Assembly: GCF_030811835.1 (NCBI RefSeq)
Contig: NZ_JAUSRO010000017.1
Coordinates: 82,163-146,162, forward strand
Reading direction: 5' to 3'
Origin: Variovorax ginsengisoli
Lineage (GTDB): Bacteria > Pseudomonadota > Gammaproteobacteria > Burkholderiales > Burkholderiaceae_C
DNA length: 64,000 nucleotides
This document shows, one piece after another, positions 44,078 through 52,600 of this stretch. The position numbers and the translations under genes were made by a program. Numbering within the stretch: the stretch's first letter is position 1; every line of letters starts with the position of its first letter. The notes below the pieces were generated by a model, which was not told the origin of the DNA, searched no databases, and worked only from the letters and a program-made list of their open reading frames with translations.

Positions 44078-46483
44078 TCAGTCGTAGTTGGTGAAGCGGC
44101 TGCTGGTCGAGGTGGTCGAATGCACAGACTGGTACCCCTGGATATTCTGTGCAAAGCTGCTCGTGGGGCTCGAGCCCACGCTGGCCAGGCCGTTGAACTC
44201 GATCTGGAACATCAGCCGCGTGGTCGGGGTCGTGACGCCGGAGACCTGTCGTTCCAGCGCAATGCGGCCGATCCAGCAGCAGGCGTTGTATTCGAAGCCA
44301 ACGACGCCAACGCCCAGGTCATGGTCGCGCATGCTGTAGTTGATGCGGCCAACGGCAGACCAGCGCCCGGGCGTCTTCTTGGGTGTCGGGCCCTGGCTGT
44401 TGCCGTCCCACAGGTCGCTGAGCGGCCATTGCCAACTCAAGTCGATCGAACGCGTGCCGTCGTCCGAGGTCGTGGTGGTGTCGGCACTGTAGCGATAGGC
44501 GAAGTTGAGCACGTGTTGGGGGGCTGGCGCGTAGCGCAGGCTCAGCGCATTGCGCGTCGAGGTGTGGGTGTCGATGTTGTACTGGACCAGGGCGTCCGAG
44601 CTCCAGGTCGCAGACCAATTGACCTGGCCGCCGATCAGAAAATCGCTCACACGGTCCGTCACCGCCGTGCCGGAAGGCAGCGTCACATTCTGGTCTGAGA
44701 AGCGAAAGCGCTGCGCGAAGCCCAGGCGGGCCGCTTCGACGCCGGTGTCGGGGTCGATCAGCCGTGAAGTGACGCCCGTGGTGAGCGTGTTCGTGTCCGA
44801 GACCCGGTCGTTGCCCGAGAACGCATTCTCGGTATAGATCGTCGCAAAACTGAAGTCGTTGGCGGCCGTGTCGTACACCGGTAACTGGCTTTGGTCGCGA
44901 TAGGGCGTGTGCACGTAGTACATGCGTGGCTCCAGCGTCTGGCGTACGGCGCGGCCGAAAAAGCTGGTGTCTCGTTCGAAGACGAGGCCGCTGTCCAGGC
45001 TGAAGGTGGGCACCGTGCTGGTGATGCTGGTCGCACCGCTGGCCAGTGGCGAATCCAGCTGGTACGCAGCGGTATGCAACAGCAGCTTGGGAATAACGTA
45101 AGCGCTGGGCGTGACCCATGGCCGGCTGATCTGGAAGTTGCCGACCATTCGCTCCCCGTTGGGCTGTGCAATGCCGTTGAGGGTGGGCGCGTAGGCAGAG
45201 TCGATGTGAAAACGCGTGTAGTCAAGCCCGACGGACACGTCGAAACCGTTCCAGTCGTACTTGTTGTAGTTGGCCGTGAGCTGCGGCATGCGGTCGTACG
45301 GCGGTGTGACGGGCGACGCCGCGTACTGCAGGGTCTGGTAGGCCAATGCACGGGCCTCGCCGCTCCAGTCGCCCTTGCTCCAATCGAGCGCGGCCTGGTT
45401 CGTCAACAGACGCGTGGTCAGCGAGGGTGTCTGCGAGAAGTCGCGCCAGTAGTCGTTGTCGCTCACGCGGTTGATGGTGAGCGAGCCGCTGAGCGAATCG
45501 AGTCCGAAAGGCTTGGGGTCGAAGGTCTGGTTGTGCTGCGACCAGAAGCCCCAGCGCTCGCGGTCTCGCAGCGTGTCGGAGGGCATGTAGTCCACGCGCA
45601 CTTGGCCATGGTAGGTGTCTTCGAGATAGCGGAATTCCGAGCTCGTATCGATTCCGCGGCTGCTCATGAGGTTGGCGTAGAAGGTCGCGTCGCGATTGGG
45701 CGCGATGTTCCAGTAATAAGGTTGTCGCCACTCAAGGCCATTGGTGCTGCCATACCCGAAGGTCGGCGCGAGCAGGCCGCTCTTGCGGTCACTGCTCAAC
45801 GGGAAGCTCATCGACGGCAGGGCCGGTGTCGTGATGCCCATGAAGCTCAGGCGTGCGTCGGTGGCCACGCCGACGTTTTCCTCGGTGTCGGTCGTCAGCG
45901 TGGCGGCGGTCAGCAGCCAGGCCGGCATCCAGCCGGGGTAGTCCTCGCGGCGGCAGGTGGTATAGGTGGCATTGCGCGCCACCGACACGTTCGAGTCCAC
46001 GAAGTCGATGCGCGGGGCGTCGCCGTGCCCGCCGGCCAGGAAGGCGTAGCGCACGTTGTTGAAGAAGCCCTCGAAGGTCTCGACCTTGAGCTGCAGCTCG
46101 GGCCCGTCGTAGGTATTGCCGGCCTGGTTCACGTGCACGTTGCCGGTGGCCTTGGCGGTGTCGTCGGGTTGGTAGTACTCGAGCCGGTCGGCGCGGATGG
46201 CGGTGTCGCCACGGCGCAGCGAGGCATTGCCTTCGACCACGGTTTCGAGGTTGGGCCGTCCCGAGAGGCGATCACCTTCGATGAAGCTGGGCCGCTCGCC
46301 GTGTTCGGCCTGTGGGATGGTTTCAGGAATCTGCGGGGTGCGCTGGAGCGTCAGCGGCGCGTCGATCCAAGCGGTATCCGCTGGTGCGTTCTGGGCCGCT
46401 GCCCCATGCGCATGCAACAGCGCCAAGGCCAGCATCGCCAGGGGAAGGGGGGGGGCGCAGAAAGACCGGGTTTTGCCTTTCAT
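44078..46483 (-). CDS. lptD: LPS-assembly protein LptD
   Basis: LptD, the outer-membrane barrel that inserts lipopolysaccharide together with LptE; 801 aa. Signal peptide about 1-30. N-terminal OstA/LptA-like domain (RADRLEYYQPDDTAKATGNVHV, TYDGPELQLKVETFEGFF). A long barrel domain follows (GLLAPTFGYGSTNGLEWRQPYYWNIAPNRDATF and further). Cysteines equivalent to the late disulfide partners are present (ATYTTCRRED and NACCWIG), but no cysteine follows the signal peptide. A run of nine C lies in the signal-peptide codons. The start overlaps the stop of the upstream TolC-like gene (ATGA). Confidence 0.94.
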   Translation of the reverse strand: MKGKTRSFCAPPLPLAMLALALLHAHGAAAQNAPADTAWIDAPLTLQRTPQIPETIPQAEHGERPSFIEGDRLSGRPNLETVVEGNASLRRGDTAIRADRLEYYQPDDTAKATGNVHVNQAGNTYDGPELQLKVETFEGFFNNVRYAFLAGGHGDAPRIDFVDSNVSVARNATYTTCRREDYPGWMPAWLLTAATLTTDTEENVGVATDARLSFMGITTPALPSMSFPLSSDRKSGLLAPTFGYGSTNGLEWRQPYYWNIAPNRDATFYANLMSSRGIDTSSEFRYLEDTYHGQVRVDYMPSDTLRDRERWGFWSQHNQTFDPKPFGLDSLSGSLTINRVSDNDYWRDFSQTPSLTTRLLTNQAALDWSKGDWSGEARALAYQTLQYAASPVTPPYDRMPQLTANYNKYDWNGFDVSVGLDYTRFHIDSAYAPTLNGIAQPNGERMVGNFQISRPWVTPSAYVIPKLLLHTAAYQLDSPLASGATSITSTVPTFSLDSGLVFERDTSFFGRAVRQTLEPRMYYVHTPYRDQSQLPVYDTAANDFSFATIYTENAFSGNDRVSDTNTLTTGVTSRLIDPDTGVEAARLGFAQRFRFSDQNVTLPSGTAVTDRVSDFLIGGQVNWSATWSSDALVQYNIDTHTSTRNALSLRYAPAPQHVLNFAYRYSADTTTTSDDGTRSIDLSWQWPLSDLWDGNSQGPTPKKTPGRWSAVGRINYSMRDHDLGVGVVGFEYNACCWIGRIALERQVSGVTTPTTRLMFQIEFNGLASVGSSPTSSFAQNIQGYQSVHSTTSTSSRFTNYD
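46447..46455 (-). repeat. Homopolymer tract (nine C on the coding strand) in lptD
   Basis: Nine consecutive G on the plus strand, within codons 10-13 of lptD (Ala-Pro-Pro-Leu). Slippage here would shift the frame and stop LptD synthesis, so the tract could be a phase-variation site or simply an assembly-sensitive run. Confidence 0.75.
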
Positions 46484-47595
46484 TCGCCGGCGTGCCGCGC
46501 CATCGAAGGGGACGGCTTTTCAAGCGTGAGGATCTTTTGGGGGCCGAGTGAACCAGTGCCCCCCAGCCGGTACCACAGCTTGATCCAAGCCAGTGCCAGT
46601 TCGCCGCTGGCACTGGCGAGCTGTTGGGAAGTTTGCAGCAGATATTCGTAGTTCTCCAGCAGCTCCAGTTCGGACACCTTGCCTTGCGCGTGCTGCGCCT
46701 GCAGTTGCATCAACGACTCTCTGCTGGCTTGCATCGCTTCGTAAATCTGAAGCGTGCGTTGGCCCTGTTTGTGCAGATTGCCCAGTTCCTGAGCGACTTC
46801 CATATAAGCCTTGGCGATGACCGCGTCCCGATAGCCGGGCGCGCCGCTGCGTTCCATTGGCAGGGCATGGCCTTCCTGGGCGGTGATCCATCCCTCGAGT
46901 ACGTTCGCACGATCGCCTTTCAGAACGCTGGCGAGCGATACGTCTTCCCGTTGCGAGAGAAGCGACGCGGGCAGCGCCAACGGCAGTGGCTTGGCATAGT
47001 GCGGAATCTGTCCATCGGTCAGCGTGTCGCCGAGCCGCTGCCGCAACGCTTCGGGCGAGAGCTTGCAGGCCGAGGCAATGAGCGCCAAACCTGCGTTCTG
47101 GCGCTCAGCGAGGATGTCGCGCGCTGCGTCGGCGTCTCGCAGGCGCTGCGCCAGGGCTGCGCGGGCGGCTTTGCTCGGGCGTGGAGAGGTTTGTAGAAGA
47201 TGCTGCTCCTGCAGCATCGCGGTGCGCGCCTGGGCGATGAGGATCAACCCGAAGGTATCGGTCTTCGCCAGCACATAGGCAGCGGCCACCCGCATGTCCA
47301 GCGGCAGATCGACTTCCGTGTCGCCCATGGCGACATGCATGGGCACCTGCTTGCTGGCGTCTGTGCGCGCCTGCTGCGCCTGGGCGCAATCGATCAATCC
47401 GTTCAGCGTGGCGTCACGGAAGTCCAGCCACCAGGGCTGGCCGGCGGCGACAGCTGAGGAGGACGGCGCGTCGTGCGCCACCTCCAACCCCCGCATGTCG
47501 GACGTGCTCGCCTGTGCGCCCACGCCCAAGGTCAGTGTGCCGGCAGCCAAGACGATTCGAGCCGCCACGGCGGACAGGCGCAGACGGAATGCCAT
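46480..47595 (-). CDS. Reduced TolC/NodT-like protein
   Basis: 371 aa from the ATG at 47595. Signal peptide likely (SAVAARIVLAAGTLTLGVGAQAS). Resemblance to RND outer-membrane factors rests on LNGLIDCAQAQQARTD-like helix starts, LPASLLSQREDVSLASVLKGDRAN (the 'RPDV' segment) and the late coiled region (GQRTLQIYEAMQASRESLMQLQAQHAQGKVSELELLENYEYLLQTSQQL, read in parts). It is shorter than normal (about 450-480 aa) and lacks clear barrel strands, so drug efflux is not assured. Overlaps lptD by ATGA. Its ribosome site is inside a small hairpin. Confidence 0.7.
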   Translation of the reverse strand: MAFRLRLSAVAARIVLAAGTLTLGVGAQASTSDMRGLEVAHDAPSSSAVAAGQPWWLDFRDATLNGLIDCAQAQQARTDASKQVPMHVAMGDTEVDLPLDMRVAAAYVLAKTDTFGLILIAQARTAMLQEQHLLQTSPRPSKAARAALAQRLRDADAARDILAERQNAGLALIASACKLSPEALRQRLGDTLTDGQIPHYAKPLPLALPASLLSQREDVSLASVLKGDRANVLEGWITAQEGHALPMERSGAPGYRDAVIAKAYMEVAQELGNLHKQGQRTLQIYEAMQASRESLMQLQAQHAQGKVSELELLENYEYLLQTSQQLASASGELALAWIKLWYRLGGTGSLGPQKILTLEKPSPSMARHAGE

Positions 47596-47603
47596 GCGGG
47601 ATA

Positions 47604-47618
47604 CCCTTTGAAAAAGGG
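47604..47618 (-). promoter_or_regulatory. Hairpin covering the ribosome site of the TolC-like gene
   Basis: CCCTTT-GAA-AAAGGG. On the minus strand the AAAGGG that pairs with 16S rRNA, eight bases before the ATG at 47595, forms one arm. A fold of this kind can hold back translation. Directly next to it is a second perfect hairpin, TGCATTT-TGG-AAATGCA, at 47642-47658, just after the chemoreceptor stop. Confidence 0.45.
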
Positions 47619-47677
47619 CGACTGTGCGCGCCGATTGAGGATGCATTTTGGAAATGCACCCCACCTCGGCCGCAGCT

Positions 47678-49225
47678 TCAGGCGAGCTTGAACACCCGTA
47701 CCGTCTCGACCAGCGTGGAGGCCTGCTCTTGCATCGAACCCGCAGCCGCAGCGGCTTCCTCGACCAGGGCCGAGTTCTGCTGGGTGACCTGGTCCATCTG
47801 GTTGATCGCCTGGTTGATCTGCTCGATGCCTGTGGTCTGCTCCTGGCTGGCCGCCGAGATCTCGCCCATGATGTCGGTCACGCGCTTGACGCTCTGGACG
47901 ATCTCCTCCATCGTCTGGCCTGCGTCGCTCACGAGGCGGTTGCCCACCTCGACCTTGCCTACCGAGTCGTCGATCAGCCCCTTGATCTCCTTGGCGGCCG
48001 CTGCCGAGCGCTGCGCGAGGCTTCGCACCTCGGCAGCGACGACTGCAAAGCCGCGTCCTTGTTCACCGGCGCGCGCGGCCTCGACGGCGGCATTGAGCGC
48101 CAGAATGTTGGTCTGGAACGCGATGCCATCGATCACGCCGATGATGTCGACGATCTTGCGGGAGGAGGTGTTGATCGACGCCATGGTGTCGACCACCTGG
48201 GTGACCACTGCGCCGCCGCGCAAGGCAACCTCGGAGGCCGACGCGGCCATCTGGTTGGCCTGGCGTGCGTTGTCTGCGTTCTGCTTGACCGTGCTGGTCA
48301 GCTCCTCCATGGAGGCTGCCGTCTGTTCGAGCGAACTGGCCTGCTGCTCGGTGCGTGAAGACAGGTCTTGGTTGCCCATGGCGATCTCGTTCGATGCGGT
48401 GGCGATGGTGTCCGTGCCAGTGCGCACGCTCGCCACGATGCGAACCAGGTTGGCCTGCATCAGCCCCAGTGCGGCAAGCAGCGGTGTGAATTCGTCGCGC
48501 GTGTCGTCGTCGATGCTGTGGGTCAGGTCGCCTTCGCTCACCCGTTCGGCTGACATGCGGGCCAAGGTCACACGGCGTCGAATCACGGCGATGATGTGCC
48601 AGAAGAAACCTGCAAGGCCGAGGCCGAACGCCACGGTGATGACGTTGATCTCGATGTTCGTGCGGTCCACCTTGCTCTGCACACTGCCCAACTCGCTCGA
48701 CAGCAAGGCGTACTGCCGCTTTTTCTCGGCGTCGAGCCACTCCAGCATGCGATTGCGTGCGGGGATGGTTTTTTCCACCAGCCAGTCGAAGGCCTCATCC
48801 TTGCGCCCGGCCTGTATCAGGCGGATGTTTTGCTCCTCGATCGGCCAGAACTCGGCCGTGAGCTTGGTAAACGCATCGAACGATGCGATCCCCTCGGGTA
48901 GGGTCACGTTCTTGCGATAGGCCTCCGCCTGGTCCTCGACTATCTTGCGTTTGGCTGTGATGTCGTCGAGCGTGGTCTTCAGGTCTGCGGGCGTCCGTAC
49001 GAGGATCGCATGGCGAATCTGCAGGGAGATGCGCGTCACGTTGAGTTCAACGTCCGCGATGCGCTGGAGTTGCGGCACCCGCACGGTTTCCGTCGCCAGC
49101 GTGACGGCCTTGACGTCCGACAGTTGGACCCACGCCATCAGCGCGAGCCCGCCGAGTGCCACGATCAGTACCGCAAGGACGGCGTACAGCCGCTTGGCAA
49201 TGCCAAAGTTTTCAAATATTTTCAT
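47678..49225 (-). CDS. Methyl-accepting chemotaxis protein with four-helix-bundle sensor
   Basis: Chemoreceptor, 515 aa from the ATG at 49225. First membrane segment near 10-32 (LYAVLAVLIVALGGLALMAWV). The periplasmic 4HB_MCP-type sensor is helical (VRVPQLQRIADVELNVTRISLQIRHAILV, read in parts). Second membrane segment near 190-210, HAMP, then the conserved signalling hairpin. Missing the long sensor loops of Cache receptors. A GCCGAT element on the minus strand (49382-49377) with a poor -35 may be a weak FliA site. Divergent from the giant repeat protein. Confidence 0.95.
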   Translation of the reverse strand: MKIFENFGIAKRLYAVLAVLIVALGGLALMAWVQLSDVKAVTLATETVRVPQLQRIADVELNVTRISLQIRHAILVRTPADLKTTLDDITAKRKIVEDQAEAYRKNVTLPEGIASFDAFTKLTAEFWPIEEQNIRLIQAGRKDEAFDWLVEKTIPARNRMLEWLDAEKKRQYALLSSELGSVQSKVDRTNIEINVITVAFGLGLAGFFWHIIAVIRRRVTLARMSAERVSEGDLTHSIDDDTRDEFTPLLAALGLMQANLVRIVASVRTGTDTIATASNEIAMGNQDLSSRTEQQASSLEQTAASMEELTSTVKQNADNARQANQMAASASEVALRGGAVVTQVVDTMASINTSSRKIVDIIGVIDGIAFQTNILALNAAVEAARAGEQGRGFAVVAAEVRSLAQRSAAAAKEIKGLIDDSVGKVEVGNRLVSDAGQTMEEIVQSVKRVTDIMGEISAASQEQTTGIEQINQAINQMDQVTQQNSALVEEAAAAAGSMQEQASTLVETVRVFKLA

Positions 49226-49321
49226 GATGCAAGTGGTGAGTTTGCAAACGGCAAAGCCCGCGGTGCGACGCATAGAGGACTGCAACAAACCCGCGACGTT
49301 TTTATGTCAAGCGACTTTCAG

Positions 49322-49361
49322 GCATGTGGTGGATATGTGAAGCCTGTGGTGAATATGTGAA
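49322..49361. repeat. Tandem 20-bp direct repeat
   Basis: Two adjacent 20-bp copies (49322-49341, 49342-49361) that differ at only two positions; both contain TGTGGT and ATATGTGAA. The 20-bp step keeps the copies nearly on the same DNA face, as expected for a double binding site. Confidence 0.85.
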
Positions 49362-49527
49362 CTTTGCGCTTATAGATCGGCGCCAGCGTTCGAGGGATTG
49401 CTCCTGCCGGGCGACGAGACAACTCGCTCAGTCGCTGGTTCTCCTCGACACTGTGTTCCCATGCGCTCATGCAGTTTCGTAACGTAACGGAGCCTCGAAA
49501 ACCGGAACAGTTGAGCCGTTCAGGCAG

Positions 49528-49543
49528 TAATTCATTCGAATTA
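49528..49543. promoter_or_regulatory. AT-rich dyad, candidate activator site
   Basis: TAATTC-ATTC-GAATTA, perfect arms of six bases. It is centred about 85 bp upstream of the sigma54 -24 element, the usual range for enhancer-binding activators. Confidence 0.4.
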
Positions 49544-49617
49544 AGAGAGCTTGAAAGTTATTTCATATCAATGACTTAGGGGGCTGAAAAGCACGGTTGA
49601 AAAGTTGTTGGCGCGCG

Positions 49618-49632
49618 CGGCACGCATGTTGC
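49618..49632 (+). promoter_or_regulatory. Sigma54 (RpoN) promoter of the repeat-protein cluster
   Basis: CGGCACG-CATG-TTGC. The invariant GG (49619-49620) and GC (49631-49632) are exactly ten bases apart, and the flanking GGCACG and TTGC match the RpoN consensus. Predicted transcription start near 49644, about 23 nt before the ATG at 49667. A perfect palindrome TGTTGCGCAACA (49627-49638) overlaps the -12 element. Confidence 0.75.
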
Positions 49633-49666
49633 GCAACACATGCATCTTTTTGTTCAAGAGGGTGCC

Positions 49667-52600
49667 ATGACCGCAAACCAATCTGCTTCCGAACTCGCTC
49701 CGTCCGCAGGCGTCGCGCCTGTGGTTCTTGCCCAGGCCAACACGGGTGCACCGTCGGCCCTGGTCACACCCGTTGCCGCCGCAGCCACGGCAACCGCAGC
49801 GCCCGCCGCCGGAGTGGGCACCTTGTCCGACGCGACGCCCGGCGTGGCCATCCTGCGTGACGGGGTTCGCATTCCTGCGGAGGGGACGCAGACGCTGATG
49901 GCAGGCGACCGGGTCATCGTGCCCGAAGGCGGCCAGGCCGGTGTGTCCTTCCCTGGCTCGGCCGGCAACAAGGCGCCGCTGGCCGGCACCTTCACCGGTG
50001 GCACCGATGCCACCATCGCCACCACCAAGCTGCCGGGTGGCCTGGAACAGGTGGATGTCGACATGGCGTCGGGCGACCTCGTGGTCACGTCGCCGGATGG
50101 CGATGCAGATGCTGCGGCCTTGGCGGTCAAGAAGAAAGTGGCCGCAGGCGGCGGCATTGGTCTGGGCGAATTCGCCCTCGGCGCCCTTGGCGCGCTCGCG
50201 CTCGGCGCCGCTCTTTCCAACGACGGCGGCAGCAGCAGCAACAACAGCGGCAGCAAACCGACCTTGCCCGAGGAAGGCGACGCGGATGCCGACGCTGATG
50301 CCGATGCCGATGCCGATGCCGATGCCGATGCCGATGCCGATGCCGATGCCGATGCCGATGCCGATGCCGATGCTGATGCTGATGCTGATGCTGATGCTGA
50401 TGCCGATGCCGATGCTGATGCTGATGCTGATGCTGACGCTGATGCCGATGCCGATGCCGATGCCGATGCCGATGCCGATGCCGATGCCGATGCCGATGCC
50501 GATGCGGACGCTGACGCTGACGCTGATGCTGATGCTGATGCTGATGCTGATGCTGATGCTGATGCTGATGCCGATGCCGATGCCGATGCCGATGCCGATG
50601 CCGATGCCGATGCCGATGCCGATGCCGATGCCGACGCTGACGCTGACGCTGACGCTGACGCTGACGCTGATGCTGATGCGGATGCCCTGCTCGACCCCGC
50701 CCAGGAACTCGTCAACAACCTGATCGGCACGGTCGACAGCACACTGCTTGACGGCCTTGGCCTCGGCGGCACGCTTGCTCCGGCCGTCGGGGCAGTCGAT
50801 GGGCTGGCCGACGCGCTCGAAGACCTGCTGGCACCGCTGCTCGGCGACGAATTCAATCCTGACAATCCGAATGCACTCGATCCGGCGGACGATGTCGTTG
50901 CCACAGTGGCCGACAACCTGGCCACCCTGCTGACGCCGGTCATTGACGGTCTGCTGGGCCAAGGCGTCACCAGCGGCCTCATCGATCCGCTGGAAACCCA
51001 GGTCGACTATGTGACCGACGGCCTGTCGAATCTGCTCGAAGGCAGCCTGGGCGATCTGCTGGGAGGCTTGCTCGGCGGCGGCACGGGAGGTGGCACGGGT
51101 GACAGCTTGCTCGCACCAGTGGACGGTGCAGTCGACACGGTCGTGAGCGGCCTGAACGATGGCGTGCTGGCAGACCTTGGCCTGGGTGACAGCCTGGCGC
51201 CGGTGAGCGAAGCGGTGGATGGCGTGACCGACCTGCTCGACGGCGTGCTCGCACCGGTGCTTGGCAGCGACTTCGCGGCGAACAACCCGAACGCACTCGA
51301 TCCGGTGGACAGCCTGGTGGGTGATGTCGCCGCGCCGCTGACCGACGTGCTGTCGCCTGTGGTCGACGGCCTGCTGGGCGCGGGTGCGACGGGCGCAGTC
51401 ATCGGGCAAGTCACGACCCAGGTGGACTACCTGACGGATGGCGTAGCCGGTCTGCTTGACGGCAGCGCGCTCGGTGGGGGCGGTGGCGGCACCGGCTCCG
51501 CATTGCTCGACCCGGCGGACGGCGTGGTCGACACGGTCGTCAGCGGTCTGGACGATGGCGTGCTGGCAGACCTCGGCCTGGGCGGCAGCCTGGCGCCGGT
51601 GAGCGAAGCGGTTGACGGCGTGACCGATTTGGTCGGCGGCGTGCTCGCACCGGTGCTCGGCAGCGACTTCGCTGCGAACAACCCGAACGCGCTCGACCCG
51701 GTGGACAGCCTGGTGGGTGATGTCACCGCGCCGCTGGGCGACGCACTGTCGCCTGTGGTCGATGGCCTGCTGGGCACGGGCGCCACGGACACCGTGCTGG
51801 GCCAGGTGACCACGCAGGTGGACTATCTCACCGATGGTGTGGCCGGTCTGCTCGATGGCAGCGCGCTGGGCGGGGATCTTTTGGGCGGTGACCTGCTTGG
51901 TGGCGACCTGCTGGCCCCGGTCACCAACCTGCTCGATGGAGTGCTCGGTGACGGCAGCGGCGGTGGCACGGGCACGGCCCTGCTCGACCCGACCGACGCG
52001 ATCGTGGGCGATGTCGTCAGCGGCCTCGACCACGGCGTGCTGGGCGACTTGGGTTTGGGCGACACGCTGGCGCCGGTCACGTCGGCAGTGGATGGCGTGA
52101 CCGATCTGGTGGACGGTGCACTTGCACCGCTGGTCGGCGATACCTTCACCACCCAGAGCCCGAACATGCTCGATCCAGTCGACAGCGTGGTGTCGGAAGT
52201 GACGGCTGGCGTGGGCAGCCTGGCGAGCCCGGTGGTCGACCAGCTGCTGGGCGCGGGTGCAACGAGTGGATTGGTGGGGCAGGTCGACACGCAGGTCGAC
52301 TTCGTGACCGATGGTGTGGCCCATGTGCTGGGTGGCGACTTGCTCAACGGTGACCTTTTGGGTGGCGACCTGCTCGGCGGCGATGTGCTGGCAACGGTCA
52401 CTGACCTTCTGGCGGGTGACCTGCTGGGAGGCGATCTCTTGGGGGGTGACTTGCTCGGCGGCGATGTGCTGGCGCCCGTCACGGATCTTCTGGGCGGTGA
52501 CTTGTTGGGAGGCGACCTCCTGGCCGGTGATCTCCTGGCGCCTGCCACTGATCTGTTGGGAGGTGACCTCTTGGCCGGGGACCTGCTCGGTGGCGACCTG

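Larger units (their letters stand above)
49226..49666. other. 441-bp divergent spacer between chemoreceptor and repeat-protein genes
   Basis: No coding region is seen. The stretch is richer in A and T than its surroundings. It holds a tandem 20-bp direct repeat (49322-49361), an AT-rich 6-4-6 dyad (49528-49543), a sigma54-type promoter (49618-49632) with an overlapping 12-bp palindrome (49627-49638), and on the minus strand a TTGACA-like element near 49290-49310 that could serve the chemoreceptor. Confidence 0.7.

Noticed and set aside
49375..49402. FliA promoter for the second chemoreceptor
   Set aside because: The -10 is only half matched (GCCGATCT) and the -35 is poor; kept only as a remark in the gene entry.
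50279..50686. CRISPR-like array
   Set aside because: The repeat is a continuous 6-bp unit without spacers and is translated in frame; no cas genes are present.
49654..50982. Minus-strand frame with a long Ser-Ala repeat
   Set aside because: Another mirror frame of the hexanucleotide repeat; no start signals.
49568..52324. Open frame of 918 codons on the minus strand with Gly-Ile/Ser-Ile repeats
   Set aside because: It is the mirror of the Asp-Ala repeat and neighbouring repeats; it has no ribosome site and no plausible protein pattern outside the repeat. The plus-strand gene has promoter, ribosome site and context.
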